From: Amphimedon queenslandica
Taxonomy: Eukaryota > Porifera > Demospongiae > Haplosclerida > Niphatidae
Length of the DNA: 64,000 nucleotides
Reading direction: 5' to 3'
NCBI RefSeq assembly: GCF_000090795.2
Contig: NW_003546242.1
Location: 361,286 to 425,285, forward strand
The translations under genes and the position numbers were made by a program. Shown piece by piece: positions 10,014 through 22,214 of this stretch. Position 1 is the first letter of the stretch, and the number at the start of each line of letters is the position of its first letter. The notes beneath the pieces are model-generated. The model saw nothing but the letters and a program-made list of their open reading frames with translations. It was not told the DNA's origin and did not search any database.

Positions 10014-13000
10014 ATGAGGTTGGAAAAGTGCTATTTTTGTTCTTCTACCATTTATCCAGGTCATGGAATCATGTTTGTCAGAAATGACTGTAAAGTAATG
10101 GTTAATGCATGCAAGTTTGATTACTTTTGTAAAGCAATTTAGATTCTGTCGGTCCAAGTGTCATAAAGCTTTTAAGAGGAAGAGAAACCCTAGGAAAGTT
10201 AGATGGACAAAAGCATTTAGAAAAGCAAATGGAAAGGAAATGACTATGGTAAATGAATTTTATTATTAGTGGTATGAGTGTGTATGTGATGGTGGTGGTG
10301 ATTATCATAACGGGTGTAAAGCTCTGAATAATTATGATATCAAAAGGTTTAGGTGATAAAAATTGGCAGAGATGTATTTAGCATTTTACATATATTATAT
10401 AGCCATTCGTCAAAATAGATATCCGCCATTTGAACCATTGTGTGCATGCTCAATGGTACATAGTGACAAATTTTTCTAATTAAAACTTGCTAATTGCTAA
10501 AATTCAGCAATTCACCTAAATTTAATCCCTTCACTGTCAAAAAGTATAATAAGATTTATTATAAAGTGAGAAAAGACAAGTAGAGAGTAGAATCGCTTTA
10601 ACATGAGCTACTAAGGAACTGGTAGCCATTTTGACTTTGAAATTGGACATAATGAAGGACTTTAAGACAGACTAGTAAAGTACTAAATGTTTGGCTACTT
10701 GTATGATATTTTTTATCCATTATTATAATCAAGAGTGCATGATATGACTACATGGGTTGGAATTATATGCTGCCTAACCATTATTTTTTCTTCAATTTAT
10801 GCATTAAAGTGTATTGCATAAAAAATCTAGACGAAGCATACTACATTGCAATTAAATATTATGAAATTTTAAAAATAATACTGATAAAGAGACATAGGTT
10901 ATGCAATGTGAATGTGGTGAGCATTTGGCTGAGTTATGTATATGTAGTTTGCTATTGTCACTGACTTCAAAGGAGTGGAGTGATATATTAAAGAAATACA
11001 GCCTTTATGCACCTGTACTTGTAAAACACTCATTAAATACCACTCACTCCTTGTATTTATAGCAAACAAAATTTTTAAAATGTAGCAATTAAGTTTTGAA
11101 CTTGTGACTGAATAATAATTATTTGAACTGGTTTACAAAGTATTAATTTTCAACTGGAATACGCTGCCATATGTTATACATAGGGTCTAGCATGTGATTC
11201 AAATGTGAGTAAATTATTTGAGCATTAGCATTATAGTCATGTTTTGAATGTACCGTACAAGATGATTTATTGGTGGAGTAACATTTGGTGAATTTACTTA
11301 TGGAAGTTTAATTGGCAAATTTTATATTGACGATTTTGTGCCACATGCCATTGAGCATGCTCAGATTGTAGCAAAATGGCAGCTTTTATATTGGCAATTT
11401 CTTTATGGAATTGCCAGTATTGATTCCTCGCCAATAAATTATCTTGTACGCTAGTCATTTTCTATGTAAAGCAGGTCTACATAATATTCATTGCTTTTTT
11501 GTGTTGTGTTACAACCAGGAGTGCAATAGAAACAAGTGGTCACATTTCAAAACGTTGGAATGGAATGTTTTTCTATTTTGGCATTGTGATGCCCATTGCC
11601 ATTTGCTTCTACAGCACTTCCAGTCACAATATAAATCATGAAAAGCAATGCATCATTTTGTAGACCTGCCATGTATTGAAAAAATTCATGGTCCGAGTAC
11701 AATAATTAATAAGGAAAATATTTTATTGTTAAAAATGAAAACCAAAATTAATAAGTATATAATGCTTTTCTACTGTTTCTGGATTTTGTTTGAATCTTTG
11801 AGATGATTTATAAGTGATAAGTTAACAGTAAAGCCTTACTTAATTTTTGTGGTCAATTTGTAGCAATGGGAACTTGTTGGAAACACCTCTAGACTTTGAT
11901 TTTCTCTGGTACACGGAATTGTACTTGATACCATTGATACTCTAGAGGTAAAGTACTTGGAATCAAACTGAATCACATTCATGCTGCATCTCGTCACTAG
12001 TTTATACCAGTCAAGCAGCTGCGTTGGTAAAAAAATTTTTGTTTGTTTAATGTTTACAAAAGTATCCACTTTGAGGTCTCCTTAAGTGATGCATATTCAT
12101 GTAGTGTAAACACATCCTAATAAGGCTGCATTTGAATCAGGTTTTGTTTTTGCTGTTATTGTTATCTAGTGTTTACAATTTTCTAGTGTTGACACTAATC
12201 TTGCAGCTGCATTTTTATAAATTATCATTTTGTTTACAGAAGTATCCCAGTATGCATAATTAGTGTAAACACAAGCTGTATTTTGAAGCAAGAAAGCCTC
12301 AGTCCAGAGTATAGTCTAAACATAGCCTAATAACCTTTGTGTGTGAATTTCCTTTGTGGTAGAGCTAATTGTCTCTGAGTTACTAGTATACTTAAGTTAA
12401 CTTAATTGCCAAGTTGATTAAGTAGTCAATTCATAAATTTAGCTGTCATGTCTGACATTGTGTGATTGACATGCTTTTCTTGCCCTTTCATCCATTATGC
12501 TTGTGAAGTCATGATAAAAATTACATGTCGTTACATAGGTGGTGGTAGTGAGATTACGAAAAACAATATTTTATAGTGGGTAATTTTGGAGGGGAGAAAT
12601 GTTAGTGATTGGTGGGTTTTAATTTGGTGAATTTACACATTTGGCCAGCAAACCGTTAAGGAGTAGCCTATGTGAATTTAAAAATAGGGCTGAGGCACTA
12701 CATTTTGGTGTTATCTACTCATAATTTCTTATGATAATTTAGGATGCGTCATTAGAATTTGAGAGGAAAAGAAATATTCCTACAAAATATAGCAGGGAAG
12801 TTTGGGACAAAACAGGTTAGTGGTTATATGCGTAGTATTAAATTATACATGCATTAGGCTATTGTATGTACATGTATAATGATGCTGCGATGTATTCTAG
12901 ATATTTAGTAAAAACAATTAAACCTATTTTGGTTTTACATGTAGGTCTTTAAACTGATTAGACACCCAATACATTATGTCTTAAATGGTTCCAAACACAT

Positions 13001-13681
13001 GCAGCAAGAATCAAAAGCCTTTCCCTTACTTTCAGTGATACTCTGGTGGCTTAGATGGCACTGAGCACTAGTGAGCAGACATGCATGCATAGTGACCATC
13101 AAGGAAGACAATTGATGGCTTTTTTTGCAGCAGAAATTTTTTGTTAATCGTTTTCAAATTTGATAGTAGTACTACCATAGTCTAAGTTGGTTATTGACCT
13201 CAGCCTTGGCATTGCAGGAAAATTAGACAACCACCTATGCCCTTGGTTGTTATCTGATCTTGCTAAGGTATCTACACATAATTCAGTGTCTCTTCTTTTT
13301 TCATTAATCTACACTTAATCTAGTTGAAGCTATTAAGAAAGTTGAAAAGGTCAAGGTCAAGAGACAAAATCAGTTCATTAAAAACAGGTTCATTTGACAT
13401 GTCATAATTTTGCAGCTGACATTACACTTCTATTGTACTACTTCCTTTAGGCTAAAGGCAGGTCTTAAATTACAAAATGAAGCTAACAAAAAAGAAGTTG
13501 AAAAAGGAATTTATTTACTGGAACAGCCATCAAGTAAATTAAGAAGGCTTCGAGTGTATGCTATTAACAAAATTTTTGGTTTACAGTTACTGCTGATAAG
13601 ATAATCGCTGCACAGAAAGAAAGGCAAGTATCAAAAAGAGAAGAAAAAGATGTTGAACAAATGGAGGCTGAACAAGTATAA
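10014..13681 (+). CDS. RSL24D1: Ribosome biogenesis protein RLP24 (L24e family)
   Basis: RLP24 is the nuclear placeholder of ribosomal protein eL24 in pre-60S particles, removed by the Drg1/Afg2 ATPase. I read six exons: 10014-10094, 10135-10248, 12743-12815, 13324-13387, 13451-13533 and 13587-13681, which join in frame to about 169 residues (human 163). Exon 1 gives [18 protein letters not shown] and exon 2 [18 protein letters not shown], together supplying the L24e CxxC...CxxxC zinc ligands. [16 protein letters not shown] follows, then [19 protein letters not shown]. The lysine-rich tail ends EAEQV and TAA. Intron 2 is about 2.5 kb and filled with repeats, while the last intron is only 53 nt. 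Confidence 0.92.
11254..11450. repeat. MITE in RLP24 intron 2
   Basis: Inverted ends CGTACAAGAT(G/A)ATTTATTGG lie at 11254-11273 and, as complement, at 11431-11450. Internal sequence around GCATGCTCAGA...GCAAAATGG recurs near 57.63-57.67 kb in the SCAPER intron, so a related element exists elsewhere in the window. Confidence 0.7.
11990..12330. repeat. Degenerate relatives of the GGCCTGG-type MITE
   Basis: Two back-to-back stretches contain GTGTAAACAC, GCAGCTGCRTT and TTTTTGCTGTTATTGTT in the same order as in the tandem MITE at 3.87-4.38 kb, but with many substitutions. They look like old copies within RLP24 intron 2. Confidence 0.55.
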
Positions 13682-13833
13682 CTTTTATAATAGAATAAAC
13701 AATTAACCACTATCATTCAATAATGTATGTATCTATATGAAAAAAGTTTAAAAAAACAAACTCAAGTCAAGACAAGTCACAAATACATGTACATGACAAT
13801 AATAAATCTATAATTAGGGACTGGTTTACTGAA

Positions 13834-16493
13834 CTATATCATTAAGGACAGAACAGTGACTAATATTAGTGAGACAAACAAAGTCCACTCAACAGCAAGT
13901 GTTGAAGCACCTGCTGGAGATGAGATTGTAGGTGTAGGCATAGTACTAGTACTACTGGAAGTAGGAGTGCTAATGGCAGTGGTTGATACACTCATAGTAC
14001 CACTGGCACCTATATTGGTGGTACTAGTGGAAGTTGTGCTTAAACTTGATGATGAGGATGAAGACGATGGCGATGGCGCCGACATGGGTGTACCTACATA
14101 CCAATAAAGTAATTAAAATGGTCATAATAGGAAAACCAAACCTGTCAATGAGAAAAGTTCATTTGGGGTGCCACCCTGTTGTGTTACAGCACGACAAGCA
14201 TATTCTCCAGCAGAATCAGCAGCTACTGTAATTGTGTGTGCAATAGCAAGTCTCATCTGATTATTGTTCGTGATAGTTGTTGTTTTAAGAACTTGCGAAT
14301 CTTTGTAAAATGTGACTGTTACATCTGACAGGCATGTTTCTACTTGACAGGTTACAGTAATGGTGTCGCCAATAGTGAACTGAGACAAATCATAATCAGG
14401 TATATCAGACAATATGACAACCGGCACTAAAATAACAAGAAAGAAGTAAAAAGAATAAAGTATTTTTATTAATACCTCCTTCAACAACAACTCTTATGTT
14501 AGTACTAGCAGGTACAGGACCAACGACTTGACAAACATAAATACTCGCATGGCTAGTAACCAATGGATCAAATGTTAGATTAGCCGTAATGAAATTTGTC
14601 CCATTCACTTCCATCTGTGATGTCTGTCATAGAAATAAAAGTAAAAACATGAAGATATTTATCTACAATAAATCAAATAAGGAAACAATAATGATTGGTG
14701 TTGGTCTTCTGACAACCTACAAATGCTTGCAATGCAGTTCTGTCAAAACATAGTTGACAAATTAAGTTATGATAGCAACACTGCCTACAATCAATTATTG
14801 AAATATTATTATGCATTATGCATACACAAGTTATGTAGTGAGAAACAGTTTTAAACTATACTGAACATGTACATGTATATTTTAAAGTGATTGCTACTAA
14901 CAGAGTACCTTGATGCCATCATGATGGCAGCACTATCTTGTACACCATAAACTTTGCAGTGACTATCTGAGTTACATGTATCTAGCATGATTATTACTTT
15001 CAGCATAATTTATGGATTATACGTATCTAAGATGGTGGTCAATATTGTGGTTATTGTCCCCACCATTGTGCCACGCATGAAAGGCTCATACACTTTCAGA
15101 TAATTGTTTACAATACATTGAATACACACAGTCACATGACATACATAAAAATGTACGAAATGCCATATCAGTAGACAAGTTGAAATTACATTTGCCAAAT
15201 TCATGTACAAGCTACCATTAACACACATAAATGTGCAATAAGTACAATACATGTATATAAAGTCAGGATTCAGGAACACATTAGTTAAAATTAACCATTT
15301 AATCACCATCATTATTACAGCTTCAGTCAATATAGCACAAAAGCAATATCGCATACATATGCACACTTTAATCTGGCTAAAATATTTTGATATCAAATCC
15401 AGTTACTTTACTTAATACTATACGTGTACATCCCTACATGCTGAACAAGCAAAAACTTACATGTACATGTACATGTAGGTCAACAATAGAAAATACCGGT
15501 AGGTCCGGTACACATGTAAATTCAAGGAGAATAGTTTTTAAAAATGGGAATGAAATGCAAGTCCATAATGCAGCCATAAATACATGTACAATATGCAGAA
15601 CAGGATTGGAGACCGGATCATGTGAGCACATTATGCGTTGAATCACTCCTAGTTAGACATGATAAAGGCTGTTGATTGGGACCATTAACAAAACTTTGTG
15701 GGACCCATCAGACGATATCTGATGGTTTAACAACTAAATATCTGCTTCTATGGCTACTTCATGCCTCTCACAGTGCACTATGATGTTTGTCATGATATGC
15801 ATCTAAATTTGTGTCCTGGCTCATGGTCTTTTTGTCCTAACACACCATAACTTTCTGAAACTTGCTGACAAATACCATAATCTGCTAATGATACTGAAAA
15901 AGTAACTATAAAAGCTCACACTAGCCCATCTTCCTATCTTTTGCAGTTGCTAGAGTCCTACAAACTTTTTGAAAAGGAACCTGCCAGCAATAATTCAGCA
16001 GCTGGCCAGGGCTCCAATCCAACCAGGAGTGTTTCAATGTATAAAGTACTCACGTGATCCTGTTCTGTGTATTGTATCTATCATGCAGCCAAGACTATAT
16101 AGTAGTAAGGGTCTGCCTAGCCAAGAGTACACATACAAATCGAGAGTAGGCTTACAATACATATATACACACAATCAGACATGGTCATCATTACTTACAG
16201 TAACAAATCTACTTTCTGTGTCTGTTAGTCTAATAGAACCCAATCCAAAGAAAGACCAAAACACATCAGTACCAGCTCCAACACACTGAATGACCTCTCG
16301 GCAGAATACACGAGAATTGAGCGTACCAGTATTGGATACGAAAACAAGGGAAGCTTGTGGGACAAAAAATAATAATACAACTTCTAATGAAGTGATACTT
16401 ACTTTCTTGCCCGTTAATAAAGGGCAAATTACAGAAAAAGAGTAAAAGAAAGGCCCAAGCAGCAGTCATTATCGGCATCTTTCTCAAGCACAA
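13834..16493 (-). CDS. Two-immunoglobulin-domain surface protein, probably GPI-anchored
   Basis: Five exons are visible. Exon 1 (16493 to about 16404) encodes a signal peptide (MPIMTAAWAFLLLFFCN). Exon 2 (about 16353-16202) and exon 3 (about 14636-14475) together form one Ig-like domain, with a Cys-...-VFW core and HASIYVCQVV on the F strand. Exon 4 (about 14435-14125) is a second Ig domain with TITVTCQVE and DSAGEYACRAV, though the core Trp is replaced by Phe/Tyr. Exon 5 encodes a long Ser/Thr/Pro stalk, then GAST and a hydrophobic tail ending SLMI at TAG, the pattern of a GPI-attachment signal. A short-tailed TM anchor is the alternative. Intron 2 is about 1.57 kb. Function is probably cell-surface recognition or adhesion, which is an inference. 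Confidence 0.75.
14637..16201. other. Long intron of the two-Ig gene, nothing recognised
   Basis: This 1.57-kb intron contains TACATG/ACATGT-type simple repeats near 14.87 and 15.46 kb. Its short open frames on both strands have no family resemblance and no coherent splice context. I see no gene in it. Confidence 0.6.
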
Positions 16494-16883
16494 GCAGTGA
16501 AGCAGAGATTTTTTGCATTTTATACAATAAAAATAGAAACTATTCGGTATAAATCTAAAGGGCGTGTGCTGTGTTGCATGGGCGTTAACTACCGGTGTTG
16601 CAACTCAATCCCAAACACCCATAATTCATGCTCCCTCTTTTCCGGTCGTAAATACTTTTGCCTCGACAAGATTGTTCTCGAGAGTGTTGACTCATTTCCT
16701 GTGTGTCCTGTCCTTGACTTGTCGATGTCAATTGTCGAGTCGTCTCATATCAGCGACTGACAGCGAGAGAGGCTACATTGTTTAACAGGAGACTCCTGTG
16801 TTTAAAGATAAGTGTAAGTAAGTGTATCTAAGTTTGCTTTCACTCCATCTTTCTGCCGTACAGGGTGCTTTAAGTTTGTAAAC
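16494..16883. promoter_or_regulatory. Divergent promoter region between two Ig-superfamily genes
   Basis: The 390 bp between the two start codons are more GC-balanced than the flanks. They carry several short CG-containing words, such as CGACAAG and TCGTCTCATATCAGCGACTG. No clear TATA box or defined factor site stands out. Confidence 0.5.
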
Positions 16884-19800
16884 ATGGTGACTTGGTGGAC
16901 GAGTGCCTGTTTTTGTGCACTTTTTCTCATTAGCACATGTTCCAGTCAACTTTGTAATAAGACAGTGTCGGGTAAGGAGAGTTTATCTATAAATTTAGCA
17001 TGGTTAAGATGTTACAATTTTAAATGCCACATTTAATTTTTTCAATCTTATTACTTAAAAGGCTGTGTATGGATATTTGTGTACTTTTCTGTCAATGCGT
17101 TGACCCTTTTGGGTCTCAAAAAGTACCATATTTCCTTGAAATCTTTTCGCCCTTGAATTCTATCTGCCTTTGAATTATATCCATACCATTAAGAAGGCTG
17201 AATGAATTTCAATGAAATAATATTCACCCTTGAAAGGCTTCAGGCTTGAATTATTAATTGTTGCGCATGCGCAGTAGTATTAGCACTTAATTGCACATGT
17301 TAACTGTAGAGGAAGCCCAAAAAGTGGATGTATAGCTGCTGATTAAATGGAGCTGAAGCTGTTAGTCTTCGCCCTTGAATACTATTTGCGCCTGTATTGT
17401 ACCCGCAGTGCTCTTGCTTCTAAAATTGATGGTACCCGCGGATAGAATTCAAGGAAATCGGTAACACTAAAATAGCAGAAAAAATGAATTTTTAAAGCAT
17501 TTGTAACGACAGTTACAAGTTGCAACTGATTATGAAAGAACAATCAAATGCTGTAGAAAAATATGACCAAAAGCACTCTCAAGTCTCAAAATAGAGAGAG
17601 TTAGTATTAGGCTTTTGCAGGTGGATTACTTAAGTTTTGCTAGCCAGACCATTCCCCAGCCTACAGTCATTAGTGTAGACTGTGGAATGGTCCAGCTAGC
17701 AAGAGTAGGATTACTGGTAAAGAACGTATCAGAGCTCCAGAAGCAAGAATTGGAGATAATCTGACACAACATAGAATATATACACTTAGATTTTTTTCTA
17801 GACATGGTGGTTGATTGTTTAACCCTGTCTTAAACTACATGTATCAATATAAACAACATTTATATCCCAACAATTAAGAAGGCTGAATGAAATACACATG
17901 TAATATTCACCCTTGAAAGGCTTTAGGCTTGAATTATTAATTGTTGCACATGCGCAGTAGTATTAGACTATTAGCACATAATTGCACATGTTAGCTGTAG
18001 AGGAAGCCCAAAAAGTGGATGTATAGCTGCTGATTAAATGGAGCTAAAGTTATTAGTCTTCGCCTTTGAATACTATTTGCCCCTGTATTGTACTTGCAGT
18101 GCTCTTGCTTCTGAAATTAATAGTATCCACAGATAGAATTTAAGGAAATGTAGTAATAATTTGTCACACTTAAATAGCAGAAAAAAAAATTTTTAAGCAT
18201 TTGTAACCACAGTTACAAGTTACAACTGATTGTGAAAGAACAAAGGAGTGCTAATAAGTTAAAGCGCCAATCAAATGCTGCAGAAAAATATGTCCAAAAG
18301 CACTCTCAAAATAGAGAGATTTAGTGTTAGGCTTTTGCAGGTGGATTACTTAGTTTCGCTAGGCAGATCATTCCCTAGCCTACAGTCATTTGGGTGTAGG
18401 CTGTGGAATGGTCCAGCTAGTGAGAGTAGGGTTACTGGTAAAGAAAGTATCAGAACTCCAGAAGCAAGAATTAGACCATAATCTAACACAACATGGAATA
18501 TCCATTTTTGATTAGATTCTTTTCTAGACATGGTGGTTGATTGGATTGCTTTTTCATAATTATAGACCTGTGTGTATCACTCTTTTTCTACATTGGATGT
18601 TGTTATGAATGATTGTGTGTATTAAATATCTGTGTATTTACAAAATTTAGCTAGAAGCAATCAATATAATCCTTTTATGACAAATATTGTGTACATGGGT
18701 GGAATAATTTTGAGTTGGTGAATTTAGTTTAACATAGTCATGGGAATACATTATTGTCATGAGTAATGGCCACTTATTACTCTAATTTCCTCTTTTAGTT
18801 GAGGTGACAAGTAGTGGTCGTTTGATGTTACCATCTGTTGGTAGTGTCATTTTGTGGACTGATAAGCGTGTTCAAAGTTGGAATTTTTCTAATGGAACAA
18901 GTCTATCTGTAAGTACATATATTGTGAAGTTCTTTGAAGTTTTCTGATTGCATTTTTTTTCAAAAATAATAATAATGTGCTCCAACTCCCATCGTCCAAA
19001 AAATTACTCACTGCAGTATGAGCCTGAGAAAATGCCCATTTTTGCTTCCTTCAATGTTACTTCCTGTCGGTGGGTTGGCTAAATGTGATATCATAAGAGG
19101 CGTACATGTACATTATAGATGTCATTGCTGCATGTATAGGGGAAAATGATCCTGAATTTAAAGATTGGGATGATTGGCTCTTGTTATTCTAAGCATGGAA
19201 CTGCAAGAAAAAGACACAGAATACGAAACAAAAGATTCACCTACTTGTGGTATTTTACGTTTTCTTGCAGCTCGATGCTTAGAATAATGAAAGCTTATGA
19301 TCCCAATCTTTAAATTAGTGCCATTACGTTACTAGGAATGAGAATAAAACATCATTTTCCCCTATGCAGCAATGGATTAATTTTCTTATGACCTCACGTT
19401 TAGCCACACTCACCAACAGGAAGTAACATTGAAGGAAGTAAAAATGGGCATTTTTGAAGGCTCATTTCTCAGTGAATTATTTTTTTTGAATATTGGGAGG
19501 CGGAGCACATTATTGTTATGGTCAGACAATAATATTAAGACCATAACATAAATACCCCCCAAAATGCATATCTTTAGTGTAAACTTGAATTAAGATGTTT
19601 TTTTTTAATTTTTAGGATCGTCAGTACATATCTGTGGGTACAGAAGATTCATATTACATATTAGTTGGTGGTGATACAACTTATAATGTCACTCTTGAAT
19701 TTGATATACGTAAGTACAACATGTACATCTGTACTTGTGCATGTACATCATAAAATACCATACTACCTTATAGCCCCAAGTTTTCATTGGTTAAAAATTT

Positions 19801-22028
19801 TTTCAAGGTGTATTGTTGACGAAATTTTATAATTATGTTGTCCTGCATTCTGTAGTATGCAAATTATAGAAGATTTTAATCTAAATTTTAATTCGAAGAA
19901 GAAAAGAAAAATTTTACATTCAAAAGTTTGGAGCTATACGTGAAAATATTTGCTGGAATTTCATTTTGATGTTTTGCAAAATTCCACAAATTATAATTCT
20001 TTGCACAATAAATTTTGCTCTATTTAGCACAAAATCACTTAATAGAATGTGTACAAATATTTTTAGTTAGCACAGTATTTTTGATTGCTTACAATGTACT
20101 GTAAAGTGGATAGTGTTGAAAGGGAGACATTTTGGCGAATTGCTAACATTTTGGTAAGCAACTGTAAAATCAAAGTAAATACTCAATTACGAAGGCTAGG
20201 TACTAACATTGCAAATTCACACAAGTTATTTCTATAAAAAATTGATTTTATCAATCTGTGAAATTTTATTAAAGCACTATACAGTAGTACAAAAGGGGGA
20301 GGTTGACTTGGCGAGTGGCTGTTGACTTGGCGAGTGGCTGTCACAATGTAAAGTTTGCCAAAATTTATCAAATTACCTGCTTTATGGTAGAACTGGTGTG
20401 AGTGTATACTCCTTACAGTGACTTGATTAATGATTTATTCTTCTACATGTGCAATGTATAGCCATTAATCGTACATTTTTTGTTTTTAGGTGCTATTTCA
20501 TGCAAGAATATTACTCTGGACTTACAAGTTTCTTCTCGAAGTTTTAGTTGTGTTCCTGTTAGTAGTTGTGGAACTTCAGATGATATTGATGTTACTAGAA
20601 TAAGATGGTTGAAGGCGTATTACATTGATGACGACAGTTATGTAGATGACTATCAAGAGTTAGGCTCTAGTGGGTGTGATGGTTTTATGCCAGTTGGTAT
20701 AGACAATCATATTGGTAGAGATCGTATAACCTTTAATGATTCACGAAGTGAAGATAACAGGATAATTTCTAATGGGACTCTTATTATTACGCAAGACAAT
20801 GCATGCTCAGCTGGATATTACATTGCTGTTGCTGATGGAGTAATAATATATCAATTTACTTTTTATTGTAAGTGCAGTGTGATTGTATTATGTATTGATA
20901 GTTCTTTTCATAGATGGACCAGAATTTGTTAACAATCCTTCTACAGAAAGTGCTAAAGTCACACTGGGGGCAGATAATTTTCATGAGTTTTCCTGCCTTT
21001 TCCGATCCTTTCCATCTCCCATTGTGACATGGTATCTGAATGATCAAGCAGTTAATGAGCCAAATGTCAGATATGTCAACATATCTTCAAACAACAATAT
21101 GATGCCAAATACGACTGTTACTAGTGTTGCCTATGATTACACATGGACTCTTTTTGGTGGTCTGACAATTAATGATGTACAGTATGAGAATGGTGGCAGA
21201 TACAGATGTTCAGGATCCAATGGATACATGACTACTGAAAGTGATAGCAGACTTTTGAGAGTTCAAAGTAAAATTAATGTTGTTTATTAATAATTTTTAA
21301 TTTTTGTTTAGGTCCCCTTCGTCCTCTTTGGCCTATATTAGGTATCATTGCTTCTTGTATTATTACTGCTGTATTTATTGCTGCTGGATATATTGTGGAC
21401 AAAATTAAAGGAGATGACAAAACGACTATTAGTCAAGATGAAATTGATGGTAATGAAATATTTTTTAAAGTTATGTGACAAAATTTAAATTTAATTAACT
21501 ATTACTGTACTTTCTCGAACAAGAGTTCCCATGAGCAAATAAAATACTGTACTTTACATATCACAGGAAACACATCCATGCCAGAAAAGCCATTAAGGGA
21601 AATTGACTCTTTTTCGGGAAACTATGGTAAGGTATGGTTGGGTTCTGCCGGTAGTTAGGCGATTCCACTATTTTTGTCTTTGTTTCATTTTAATTTTTGC
21701 AACAGTGGTTTCTGTTATAATGTATAAATTGAGCAAATGAGCCCTTACAAAAAATTAATGGCAAAATTAATGAAATTACTTGACTACTGGAGATGCCCCT
21801 CCTACCTTACTGCTATATTGTTATCATTGAATTTATTTTCTTCTGTTTTGTTTTAATTTCATAATAATAGGTGCTTTTCGTCCATCGTCAGTGTAAGTAA
21901 TCATTATGACTGATATTTTAGTATTTGTTTATATTCATTATAGGAATTCGTTCAATGAGGATGATACAAAGGAACTGTACAGGAGATCATCTAGTGCTAA
22001 GGAATTGCTGCCTAATCAGACTTCATAA
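16884..22028 (+). CDS. Single-pass immunoglobulin-superfamily membrane protein
   Basis: Exon 1 encodes a signal peptide (MVTWWTSACFCALFLIST). Exons near 18.80-18.91, 19.62-19.71 and 20.49-20.87 kb give a cysteine-containing ectodomain. Exon 5 (about 20.91-21.27 kb) gives a clear Ig domain: FSCLFRSFPSPIVTWYL, then NGGRYRCSG. The exon at 21.31 kb encodes LRPLWPILGIIASCII and the transmembrane helix, followed by a basic stop-transfer segment. Small exons then supply a Ser/acidic cytosolic tail ending LLPNQTS and TAA at 22026-22028. Total length is about 440-450 residues. The LWPxLGI start of the membrane helix recalls basigin/neuroplastin, but the conserved intramembrane Glu of basigin is absent. 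I therefore keep the call general. Confidence 0.75.
17189..17820. repeat. Direct repeat, copy 1 (intron 1 of the Ig-superfamily gene)
   Basis: About 630 bp that recur almost unchanged at 17872-18545. Both copies begin with the words AAGAAGGCTGAATGAA and end with TCTAGACATGGTGGTTGATTG. Copy 1 contains TTGTTGCGCATGCGCAGTAG and, at 17639-17700, an internal hairpin made of GCTAGCCAGACCATTCC and its imperfect complement. The repeat is non-coding. Confidence 0.85.
17872..18545. repeat. Direct repeat, copy 2 (intron 1 of the Ig-superfamily gene)
   Basis: The second copy of the 17189-17820 unit differs by scattered substitutions and small insertions. Its internal hairpin lies at about 18357-18422. 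The two copies are separated by only about 50 bp, which suggests a local segmental duplication of a transposon-like unit. Confidence 0.85.
18967..19524. repeat. Long foldback element (arms about 250 bp)
   Basis: The left arm (about 18967-19216) and right arm (about 19257-19524) are imperfect reverse complements. Shared landmarks are AATAATGTGCTCC at the outer ends, ACTTCCTTCAATGTTACTTCC, GGGGAAAATGAT and TTATTCTAAGCAT near the loop. It sits in an intron of the Ig-superfamily gene and has no coding capacity. Confidence 0.85.
20302..20339. repeat. 19-bp perfect tandem duplication
   Basis: The unit GTTGACTTGGCGAGTGGCT occurs twice head to tail (20302-20320, 20321-20339) inside an intron. Confidence 0.9.
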
Positions 22029-22214
22029 TAGTGACATGCATATAGTTTTAATTAATAAAATGCCTTATGCTTCATGAACTCTTTGATTATGTCCTGTACT
22101 TTAGCTGTTATGAATTTTAGTTAATTCATTATTATTTGTGCTACTAAGGAAAGTCAATTTTTTCACGTAGTGATTCGGGCGTTTTTTTATGTGCATGTAT
22201 CCCTTACTAATATA

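Noticed and set aside
13410-13604. A 64-residue frame ending LQLLLIR as the C-terminus of RLP24
   Set aside because: It reads through a 53-nt intron. Splicing at 13533/13587 gives an in-frame, charged tail of the expected length.
13856-14107. Plus-strand frame of Val/Leu/Asp-rich sequence
   Set aside because: It is the antisense of the Ser/Thr-rich stalk of the Ig gene on the minus strand.
15010-15396. 128-residue minus-strand frame rich in Cys/Met/Thr
   Set aside because: It lies in a long intron, has no domain, and is built from ACATGT-type repeats and AT-rich sequence.
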